A DNA stretch of 64,000 nucleotides from CAZGOM01 sp964542875 (GTDB lineage Bacteria; Planctomycetota; Phycisphaerae; Phycisphaerales; Phycisphaeraceae), in assembly GCA_964542875.1 (NCBI GenBank), contig CAZIWA010000002.1:1-64000 (forward strand), given 5' to 3'. Positions 58,301 to 64,000 of this stretch are shown here, in pieces. Position numbers and translations under genes: made by a program. Numbering within the stretch: the first letter of the stretch is position 1; every line of letters begins with the position of its first letter. Below the pieces are notes generated by a model. The model worked only from the letters and a program-made list of their open reading frames with translations, did no database searches and was not told the origin of the DNA.

Positions 58301-61206
58301 CGCTGGTTCCAGATAGCTTTGGAAACACCGCCACCGGTGCGGGCAGCACGCAGAGCGTGTTCTGGCCGTTGGAGTTTGAGGGGTTGAACGAGGCGGGTTT
58401 TGATTTCTGGACCATTGTGTGGGGAGATGGTCAAAGCGATTCGGGAACCGGCGTACCTGATGAATCGATCGGACATATCTACACAGGCCTTGCATTTGGC
58501 TATACGAAGAAAACCGCTGTATTCACTGGATTCCGTGGGAATAACGTGGAAGTGTTTCAGCGTGAGTTTGTGATGCGCAACATTCCTGAATTGTCCTACA
58601 CCGTGACAAGGGTGGAGGGTACGAACAAGTTCCGGCTGCACGTCAATAATCTTGGCGACTTCACTACGCCCAACAGCAAGAACGTTTCATTTGACTGGAA
58701 CGGAGACGGAGTTGATGACCAATACTGGACAAACAGCGTCCCAGATTATGACTTCCAGCCGACACGGGTGGGGGATTACCGTTCGACGCTCACGCTGAGC
58801 TTCCTGCAAACGGGCCCCAGCGGTTCGCTGCAGGTGCAGACGTTGACGCGTTCGATTCAGTTTAATGTCGATGGGTTGCCTCCTACGGTGACGGTGACCG
58901 AGTCTGGCGTGAATCGGTCAGTGTTGATTTCATCCCTTGTGCCGATCCGCAAAGTGGAGGCGGAGTGGAATACCGGGTCCACGTCCACATTGTTGACGCT
59001 CTCAGGCTCCAACAACAGCTATTCGTTCTTTATCCCGGGCTCCACAGATGTGATCCAGACAAGCGGAGTGCTAGGCAACGCCGGCATTCAAGGGTTGGTG
59101 AGTTCGCAGTACAAGCTCTGGGTGACGACTGATGCGGGGAAATATCTGGCGAAGGATTTCACCAGCAGCACGACAGTGCCGGTGTATACGCTGGGGGCAG
59201 CGTCGTTCCAAGTCCTGGGCACGCAGCCGGGCATATATGCGACTGGAAATCTTGCGGTATATCTAGGCGTCAGATATGGGAGTTCCACTGCGGCAAACAC
59301 CTGGCTGGATATTCCAGACATCGTTCATATCGAGTGGGGGGATGGTAACTTTTCAGAATGGCATCCCAATAACACGCAGGAGTATCCCCATCAATATGCC
59401 AAAGCAGGCTCCTACGTGGTGACTGGGTGGTATGAATATCCAAACGGCACAAAAGGCACCATTAATTCGCTATCCATGCCGGTATACGATCAAACGCACC
59501 TGCTTTATCCTGATGTGGGGATTGGTGGCGCCAAGGCGACGCCGGTCGATTTTGACAGTGTTATGGTGCGATGGAACCCTTATGAAACCAGGTGGGCACT
59601 GCAAGATGTCGACGTTATGGTCTATCGAGCAAGCGATAACTCGCTCGTGCAGAGTTTTACGGCCAATAATCTCGCAGATGGAAAGTTGTTCATCCATGGC
59701 TTGGTAACCGGCGATAAGTACACGGTTAAATTAAGTGCACCGACACAGTTTTCGGGCACGCAGGTAGTGACGATCAACAACGTGGTGATCGATTCACCCG
59801 ATGTCGCTATTTACACAAATACCGGTACGAAGGTTAACGACGCCTACCTGGCTGATGGAACTGGAGCGTACACGATTGGAGCACTGATTCCTTATTGGAT
59901 GCTGGGTGCAGGTTCCAGTTTGAAATTAGATATTTCTTCCCTGTTGGCCGGCAACAACACAAAGGTCAGCTTGGGGGGAGCTCCGTATCCAGCTCGATTT
60001 TTTACCCCTGCGATGGGTAATCAAGTGTTGTATGCATCGGGGCAAACGATCACCAAACTCAATGAAGGCTACTCACTTACATACCTACCGACTGGTGTCG
60101 AGGTGCGGTACCAGATTCTGGCGCCAGAAACGGCTTGGAGTGAGCTGAAAAATAAGATTGATATCACTTTCCAGGCCCCCGGTGGCTCAACCATGCTTGG
60201 ATCGGTCCAATACTCCTCGATCAAATTCGCCCCTGTGACGACTTATGACGGGCAAACACGCACCTACTCTGCTACGAGTACCAATACCAATCCTCTGGTG
60301 GTGTTCAGTCCGTCGGCAACGGATGAGTATCTGAGTACGCAGGCATTGGGACCTCTCTTTCAAGGGACGATTATGGCGCAATGGTACGAGCCGTATGACA
60401 ACACCACGTTGACGTTTGGCCCAGACGGTCAGCCGACGCGAGAAGGATTGATTGCAATCGACTTGCCGGATATCAGCTTCGACCCGGCCGCCACTTGGTC
60501 GATCAGGATGTCGCACTTCAACAATGTGGTGAACACGAACGGCGATAAAAATAACGGGCGCGAGGTGCTGTTGTTTGACCAGAATGGCCATTTGTTGACC
60601 GCTTATGACCTCTGGGACTATTCCAGCGACACCTTCGACGTAACCAGCGTGGTTAACGCTGGGTTCAAGAAGTTCTGGCTGGCCGTCGATTCAGCGGATC
60701 GATATTGGGTTCAGATTGGAATGAACTCAACGAAACTGGGTAACCAGACTCGAAACATCGATATCCAATCGATTGGGCTGCTGTTCTCGGACCCGAGTGT
60801 GGTGAACAACAGCCGCAACCAGATTTCAATCAGCCAGGAGGCGTTGGAGGAGCTGCTTACTCCCGCAGGGCAAGCCCACACTAATTCACAGGTGCAATCA
60901 CTATTGGCAGGTGCAGAAACCAGGCTGAGGATGATCACCCTGGGAACACAAGCGCCAGCGGGCTCAAACAATCCCTTTGACGGCATCGGGATTTATGCCG
61001 GCAACCTGGTGTTGGGAGCAAACACAAATGTTGTTTTTGCCCACGGGCTGTTTGCCTTGACCGGCACGCATTCCAAAGAAATCCAATGGAATGGCAGAAC
61101 CGTGGTGCTGGTGGATGCAGAAGACCCTGAATTGCGGTTTTTGCGTGGAACCGTGAGTGCGAATATCGGGCTCCACTTGGTGGAGGAACCGATTACGTTC
61201 GCATGA
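55390..61206 (+). CDS. Giant surface protein with golvesin-like and ASH/HYDIN-like repeats
   Basis: 1938 residues; GAGGG precedes the ATG. The N-terminus has no ordinary signal but carries ALVEQFEARLMMTGTD (48-63), a divergent form of the planctomycete LEPR-type export motif. Three golvesin C-terminal-like domains follow (about 62-200, 321-462 and 578-720), each with AGYS/GFS plus W, GDGSKTATW and the closing ANEYVIADAVRL. They alternate with choice-of-anchor-D/ASH domains (PVTRTMTVHNAGHAELNVGE, TKTFHVTNIGNANLVFG). Later come PKD-like parts (VWGDGQSDSG near 1018, IEWGDGNFSE near 1313) and a long C-terminal beta region with no anchor motif. Probably an exported adhesion or matrix protein. Confidence 0.8.
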   Translation: MLRKDFWDVLDHSLASKLGELRNRWVGSLNRGVRKWRGERGRMTPGALVEQFEARLMMTGTDVRVIDDGDAGYSSTPGWIGYGGQGYQNDVHYTAKGDGSKKATWLFTDLTPGTYKVAAAWSAQANRATDAPYVVTDATTGEVLAITSVNQELAPNDFSDSGASWELIGDALVVFGSQVSVTLSNSANEYVIADAVRLERTGDLPVGTPELLVVVNGQVQSTGKSIDLGDVYQGQTQDRTFTVTNLGTANLELGSGGIGVPAGFALSDEPEGLIVAPGESIHFTISRVTSEIGESSGVVWFTTNDSDEAKFETTLSSRVTSTPVVIDNKASGFSTAGTWIHYAGQGYAGSVHYAAAGNGSMTATWTFTGLDAGIYEVATTWSVHANRATDAAYTVRDVNSGTELAAIEVNQEIAPSDFSDGGAAWKVIGSHVELKGSVLTVTLDNAANEYVIADAVRLVKVGQGAVEPEIEVSFSDVGNVISGATVALGNITLGAPVTRTMTVHNAGHAELNVGEITLAPGMKILDLGEGFVVAPGASVDLTVEIDPTGLGKGGGVISLATDDEDEETFNTVVTWTGVDAPRVIDDGDAGFSTTAGWTYYPNQGYQNDVRYTGLGDGSKTATWTFNDLAPGLYRVSATWSAQANRATNAPYTITDTGNPSKAVTVLVNQESAPGDLSEAGVKWKDLAQTFEVTGSTLTVTLGNNANEYVIADAVRIQRVETLVQEPNILVTDAEGNPVNQWDTGTTYLGEEVTKTFHVTNIGNANLVFGPSAITLPAGYELTAGLGKSVLAPGESTNFTVMVVQTVGEYEGVLVISTNDPDQGDYEVSVYSNVIVNPAVDLDLLREYVGIYGDFEMSGPIFQGSDLTFSAFPEGFDFGQGGSGFRMAGFAATQDSGPPEFDFNALALSYEWTATLDGVEIASGDHVELLVGNVDVGTLDVTLKVYAFTGTAQEELVGEYSSQHVVEYDDVTLVPDSFGNTATGAGSTQSVFWPLEFEGLNEAGFDFWTIVWGDGQSDSGTGVPDESIGHIYTGLAFGYTKKTAVFTGFRGNNVEVFQREFVMRNIPELSYTVTRVEGTNKFRLHVNNLGDFTTPNSKNVSFDWNGDGVDDQYWTNSVPDYDFQPTRVGDYRSTLTLSFLQTGPSGSLQVQTLTRSIQFNVDGLPPTVTVTESGVNRSVLISSLVPIRKVEAEWNTGSTSTLLTLSGSNNSYSFFIPGSTDVIQTSGVLGNAGIQGLVSSQYKLWVTTDAGKYLAKDFTSSTTVPVYTLGAASFQVLGTQPGIYATGNLAVYLGVRYGSSTAANTWLDIPDIVHIEWGDGNFSEWHPNNTQEYPHQYAKAGSYVVTGWYEYPNGTKGTINSLSMPVYDQTHLLYPDVGIGGAKATPVDFDSVMVRWNPYETRWALQDVDVMVYRASDNSLVQSFTANNLADGKLFIHGLVTGDKYTVKLSAPTQFSGTQVVTINNVVIDSPDVAIYTNTGTKVNDAYLADGTGAYTIGALIPYWMLGAGSSLKLDISSLLAGNNTKVSLGGAPYPARFFTPAMGNQVLYASGQTITKLNEGYSLTYLPTGVEVRYQILAPETAWSELKNKIDITFQAPGGSTMLGSVQYSSIKFAPVTTYDGQTRTYSATSTNTNPLVVFSPSATDEYLSTQALGPLFQGTIMAQWYEPYDNTTLTFGPDGQPTREGLIAIDLPDISFDPAATWSIRMSHFNNVVNTNGDKNNGREVLLFDQNGHLLTAYDLWDYSSDTFDVTSVVNAGFKKFWLAVDSADRYWVQIGMNSTKLGNQTRNIDIQSIGLLFSDPSVVNNSRNQISISQEALEELLTPAGQAHTNSQVQSLLAGAETRLRMITLGTQAPAGSNNPFDGIGIYAGNLVLGANTNVVFAHGLFALTGTHSKEIQWNGRTVVLVDAEDPELRFLRGTVSANIGLHLVEEPITFA

Positions 61207-61234
61207 ACGACTATCGGTAGGAAGACCGATTAGT

Positions 61235-61264
61235 AACAAGGCACGGCATACGCCGTGCCTTGTT
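61235..61264 (+). terminator. Terminator of the giant surface protein gene
   Basis: AACAAGGCACGGC (61235-61247) pairs perfectly with GCCGTGCCTTGTT (61252-61264) around ATAC, then TTGTTCT. A smaller hairpin (ATCGGT/ACCGAT, 61214-61231) precedes it. Confidence 0.88.
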
Positions 61265-61296
61265 TGTTCTGAAGCACTGTTGGCGCATCCCTTAGG

Positions 61297-62034
61297 TCAG
61301 GGCTTGAAGATGAAATTCAAGAGTTCACGCCAGATGGTGAATTCCAGCTCTGCTTTGCTGGCGGTGTTGCCGTGGGCGGATACGCGAAGGGCTGCGTGCC
61401 AGCCGGCGGCATGGGCGCCGACGATGTCTTTTTCAATACTGTCGCCGATGTAGAGGATGCGGGTAGGATCAGTGAGGCCGGCATTGCGTTGAGCGTGTTT
61501 GAAAATGGCCGGATCTGGCTTTTCGATCGCAAGGTCGCTGGAGTAGGTCCGGAGGTTAAAGAAGGGGAGGAGGCCTACGCCGGCGAAGGCGCGATCCATG
61601 CAGTGGCCCGGCCAGGCGGTGTTGGCAATCACGCCGAGATAGAGCCCTGCCGAGGTGAGGGTTTGAAGCATTTCGTGCGTGCCGGGGTAGAGCCAGTGCC
61701 GGTAGCGTGGGCCGGTGTAGGCGTGCGAGAGGCAGGCGACGACTTCTGGGCCGAGGTTGACTTTGAGGGATTTAAGAACCGCTGCCATGAGGTGGTCGTG
61801 GTTGAACGCGGGGCCGTGCTGAGCGGGGCAGGTTTTCTCGCATTCAGTGAGCGCGTGGAGCAGCTCTTTTTGGGCAATGCGGGCGTTGTAGGAGAAGAGG
61901 ACGGCGGTGAGGCGGTCGAGCCTGCCTGCTGAGACGGATTGCGGCGTGGGGGCGTCCGGTGGGGCATCGGGGAATGGAGGCTTGGTGTAGAGCGTATTGC
62001 CGGAATCAAAGAAGACGGCTTGGTAGTGGGTCAT
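61297..62034 (-). CDS. HAD-superfamily hydrolase-like protein
   Basis: A 245-residue HAD protein. Motif I is AVFFDSGNTLY (6-16), motif II VIANTAW, motif III the lysine in IEKPDPAIF, motif IV LYIGDSIEKDIVGA. The second aspartate of the usual DxD is replaced by glycine (DSG), which is typical of dehalogenase-like or other non-phosphatase branches, so phosphatase activity is doubtful. A helical cap lies between motifs I and II. Its ATG overlaps the stop of the remnant ORF at 62031 in an ATGA arrangement, which shows that it was once coupled to a preceding gene. Confidence 0.8.
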   Translation of the reverse strand: MTHYQAVFFDSGNTLYTKPPFPDAPPDAPTPQSVSAGRLDRLTAVLFSYNARIAQKELLHALTECEKTCPAQHGPAFNHDHLMAAVLKSLKVNLGPEVVACLSHAYTGPRYRHWLYPGTHEMLQTLTSAGLYLGVIANTAWPGHCMDRAFAGVGLLPFFNLRTYSSDLAIEKPDPAIFKHAQRNAGLTDPTRILYIGDSIEKDIVGAHAAGWHAALRVSAHGNTASKAELEFTIWRELLNFIFKP

Positions 62035-62171
62035 TTGAGATCAATCCAGAGAGGAAAGTGGTCGCTCAGGTGCGTGAGGCCGGGGGGCGCATCTGGGGTT
62101 CGTGGATCAGGTTGTACTGGTTTTAGACTCCCGTGGCCAATATGAAAGAATGCCCGCGCAAGGGCGGGCAT
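62031..62171 (-). pseudogene. C-terminal remnant of an endonuclease/exonuclease/phosphatase-family gene
   Basis: This 46-codon frame ends with DAPPGLTHLSDHFPLWIDLK then a stop. SDHxPL followed by a beta strand is the C-terminal signature of the endonuclease/exonuclease/phosphatase (EEP) fold, where Asp and His of SDH are catalytic. Nothing upstream continues the fold; the terminator of the YlbF-like gene overlaps its 5' end. Its stop overlaps the HAD start (ATGA), so the intact gene was once the upstream member of a coupled pair. The family call rests on a short piece. Confidence 0.5.
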
Positions 62172-62173
62172 TC
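62148..62173 (-). terminator. Terminator of the YlbF-like gene
   Basis: GAATGCCCGC (62148-62157) pairs with GCGGGCATTC (62164-62173), 6-base loop, then TTTCATA on the minus strand. It lies 32 bp after the stop at 62205. Confidence 0.8.
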
Positions 62174-62204
62174 AGGTGGGATAACAGGAATTAGCGACCG
62201 GGAA

Positions 62205-62603
62205 TTACAGAACAATCTTTGATGCCGCGGGGGCGGCGGCAGGGGCCGGGGCGACGCCTGCGGGGGCCTCATCGGCTTCGCCGGACATGGCCTGGTCCAC
62301 GGCGCGCATGATGTCGAGGTAGTCCATCTGGGCGAGCTGGTATTCGCGCAGGGTGGCGTTACGCGAAACCGTGCTTTGAAGCGCTTGAAGCTGCTGTTTT
62401 TCCGCGGGCTCAATGGGCTTGCCGGTCATCTCTTTTTCAGAGATTTTGCTCATGAGGCGGTTTAAGTCGTTGATGAGCCGGAGGGCTTCGGTGTCCTTCT
62501 GGAGCTTGGTTCCGGCTTCAGCGACGCGTTGTGTGGAGGCGTGCTGCTGGATGAGTTTGCCAAGATCAGAGGCCGCTTTGAGAATTTGCTCAGTGGTTGC
62601 CAT
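62205..62603 (-). CDS. YlbF/YmcA-like helical protein
   Basis: A 132-residue all-helical protein resembling the YlbF/YmcA family, small cytoplasmic proteins that in Bacillus assist RNase Y. The core is ILKAASDLGKLIQQHASTQR, LQKDTEALRLINDLNRLMSK and STVSRNATLREYQLAQMDYL, the family's repeated turn pattern. The end is an Ala/Pro-rich linker (PAGVAPAPAAAPAA) and KIVL. The ATG at 62603 is preferred; the frame to 62672 extends through the divergent promoter. The role here is inferred only from the family. It is divergent from the CBM9-like lipoprotein gene, 58 bp away. Confidence 0.75.
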   Translation of the reverse strand: MATTEQILKAASDLGKLIQQHASTQRVAEAGTKLQKDTEALRLINDLNRLMSKISEKEMTGKPIEPAEKQQLQALQSTVSRNATLREYQLAQMDYLDIMRAVDQAMSGEADEAPAGVAPAPAAAPAASKIVL

Positions 62604-62661
62604 AGGTGATCCATCGTAGCATCGTTGAGTCGTCTTTACACGTGGGCATGGTGGAACGGGT

Positions 62662-63723
62662 ATGAAACACATTGTCGCTGGGTTGTTGTTGGTTGCAGGC
62701 GGGTTGGCAGGATGCCAGGGAATGCCGGAAGAAGAGTCACAAACACAGACGCTGGCACAGACTCAACCAGCGGCAGCGCAGAGTGAGCCCAAGGCAGTGA
62801 AGCCCAAGGCAAAGCAGACTGATTCCGGGCCAAGCAGGCAAGAGCGGCTGGCCCTTGTGGCGCGGGCGAAGAAACTCCTTGAGACGCCCAATGAGACGCC
62901 GGGGCGGGAGTTTGTAAACAAGCTTCGGACCGAGCCCAATCCGGAAAGAATGAAGCTGATTGAGGATGTGGAGTCGCCCATTCCAGAAAGCCGGATTTGG
63001 GAATACGAGAATTTCAAAGAAGCGGTGCGTTACGGGGAAGCAGGCTTTACCTGGCCGCTACCGGCAGTGGTGACGGTGCCTCGCGTGCCTGTGGGGGCCA
63101 AGGTGGTGATGGACGGTGACCTGGGCGAGCCTGCGTGGGAAAAGGCCATGACATGGACAGACAGCTACAAGTTCAATGATCTGGAGAAGTCTTCGACGCT
63201 TAAAACCACATGGAAAATGCTTTGGGATGCGGATTATCTGTATGTGGGTTTTGTCTGTGAGGATGATTACATTGTGAGTTCAGGAAAAGAGCGCGACCAG
63301 AAGGTTTATTCAGGGGACAGCGCGGAATTATTCATCAGCCCAGACCTCCGGTACCGAGGGTACTGGGAGATCGTGGTGGGCCCGGATAACTGTGTTTATG
63401 ACGCGATTGAGTCGAAAAAAATCCTGGAATGGGGGCCGGATTTGAACCCTGCGGAGAATATGCCGGGGCTCATTACCTGCGCGCGCAGACATGGGCCTGA
63501 TGAACCGGCCGGGTACAGCGTGGAGATGGCGGTGCCGTGGTCGGCGCTGCTGGCGCAGAAGAATCAGCGGCCGCGCATCGGAGATCGATATGCGTTCATG
63601 CTGGCGCGGATTGAGCACTCCATGCGTAACGGGAAACGCACGGGGGATGCTTACGCGCCGGTGCCACTTTTGGGTTGGGCGCACAATATCTGGAACATGA
63701 TGACGATGGAACTGGGAGGGTGA
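62662..63723 (+). CDS. CBM9-like carbohydrate-binding lipoprotein
   Basis: A 353-residue lipoprotein with lipobox GLAGC (Cys18), then a Gln/Pro/Lys-rich linker to about residue 60. The main domain (about 150-350) is of the CBM9 type: MDGDLGEPAWEKAMTW (about 150-165), WKMLWDADYLYVGFVCEDD, SGDSAELFISPD, GYSVEMAVPWSAL. CBM9 domains bind ends of polysaccharide chains; here it is a stand-alone protein facing the periplasm or surface, with no catalytic domain. holA starts 35 bp after its stop on the same strand. Confidence 0.82.
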   Translation: MKHIVAGLLLVAGGLAGCQGMPEEESQTQTLAQTQPAAAQSEPKAVKPKAKQTDSGPSRQERLALVARAKKLLETPNETPGREFVNKLRTEPNPERMKLIEDVESPIPESRIWEYENFKEAVRYGEAGFTWPLPAVVTVPRVPVGAKVVMDGDLGEPAWEKAMTWTDSYKFNDLEKSSTLKTTWKMLWDADYLYVGFVCEDDYIVSSGKERDQKVYSGDSAELFISPDLRYRGYWEIVVGPDNCVYDAIESKKILEWGPDLNPAENMPGLITCARRHGPDEPAGYSVEMAVPWSALLAQKNQRPRIGDRYAFMLARIEHSMRNGKRTGDAYAPVPLLGWAHNIWNMMTMELGG

Positions 63724-63757
63724 GGCTCCGCCGGTCGGATTGGCTTACAATCGTGGC

Positions 63758-64000
63758 ATGGCCAAGCGCGCAAACAAGGTGGATGTGTTTCCCGTCAGCA
63801 CCCGGCTGGGTGTTGTGTGCGGGGAGGAACAGTACCTCAAGGAATTAAAGATCAAGGCGCTGAAAGAGGCGTTGGAGTCGCGCCATGGCGAAGTGCAGCA
63901 GTTTACGTTTGATGGCAAGACGGCCAGCCTGTCTGACGTGCTGGATGAGGTGCGCAGCTATTCGCTGATGCAGACGTACAAGCTGGTGGTGGTGAACGAT
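63758..64000 (+). CDS. holA: DNA polymerase III delta subunit, 5' part (cut by window end)
   Basis: An open frame of 81 codons running off the window. It opens MAKRANKVDVFPVS and has RLGVVCGEEQYLKE (about 17-30), the N-terminal nucleotide-fold signature of HolA, then LDEVRSYSLMQTYKLVVVND. HolA loads the sliding clamp within the clamp-loader complex. There is no strong ribosome site before the ATG at 63758. The CBM9-like gene 35 bp upstream may share its transcript. Confidence 0.75.
   Translation, partial: MAKRANKVDVFPVSTRLGVVCGEEQYLKELKIKALKEALESRHGEVQQFTFDGKTASLSDVLDEVRSYSLMQTYKLVVVND

Noticed and set aside
1..64000. tRNA, rRNA, insertion sequence or phage genes
   Set aside because: No cloverleaf-type segment, ribosomal sequence, transposase, integrase or phage structural motif was recognised by eye on either strand.

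Overview
The window reads as chromosomal DNA of a free-living, Gram-negative-type member of the Planctomycetota, most likely a Phycisphaerae relative (inference, no ribosomal marker is present). The reasons are: two prepilin-like secreted proteins of the planctomycete H-X9-DG style, LptE- and BamD-like outer-membrane assembly lipoproteins, three secreted helical-repeat proteins of a planctomycete type, a 1938-residue surface protein with a degenerate LEPR-type N-terminus, many large secreted polysaccharide-related proteins, GC-rich codon use, and wide gene spacing filled with dispersed palindromic repeats. No rRNA, tRNA, CRISPR array, transposase or phage gene was seen.

Layout. 94-7031: carbohydrate locus (oligogalacturonate-lyase-like propeller, clan-A glycosidase, pseudopilin, divergent parallel beta-helix protein). 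7041-16951: core metabolism and envelope signalling (ilvD; moxR; cdaA-cdaR for cyclic di-AMP; proA; thioredoxin-like ferredoxin; fatty acid desaturase; PHP protein). 17006-22469: MFS transporter behind three tandem paralogous secreted proteins. 22865-27102: leuC, a DUF192 lipoprotein overlapping gluQ, and purN. 27099-28467: AT-richer island with a SIR2-like defence-type gene and a second ORF that may be its frameshifted C-terminus. 28784-33035: TonB-like anchored protein, UDP-ManNAc dehydrogenase, LptE-like and BamD-like lipoproteins. 33321-37482: PhyH oxygenase, orphan exported protein, ComEA-like protein, a GH10-like protein without catalytic glutamates, AhpD-like protein. 37678-44530: a 1390-residue secreted TIM-barrel/FnIII protein, its pseudopilin, and a PD-(D/E)XK-type orphan between two long direct repeats. 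45157-51158: a secreted HEAT-repeat protein containing a degenerate receiver domain, DUF1015, conserved hypotheticals and a TPR lipoprotein. 51248-61206: divergent pair of giant surface proteins. 61297-64000: HAD hydrolase with a remnant nuclease gene, YlbF-like protein, CBM9-like lipoprotein, and the start of holA.

How the genes relate. Two pseudopilin genes lie 5' of polysaccharide-active genes on the same strand, and a GAACTTTCA motif recurs near several of these genes, as a perfect inverted repeat at 41983-42013, which suggests one carbohydrate regulon. cdaA-cdaR is the usual cyclic di-AMP synthase pair. bamD-like and lptE-like genes are adjacent and serve the outer membrane.

Intergenic DNA is unusual. 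At least four families of dispersed repeats (called A to D here) occupy nearly every longer gap, some with inverted termini. Strong hairpin terminators mark the ends of several operons. The observations most worth following are the receiver-like domain in an exported HEAT protein, the SIR2 island, the repeat-flanked PD-(D/E)XK gene, the three tandem exported paralogues, the GH10-like pseudoenzyme and repeat family A.
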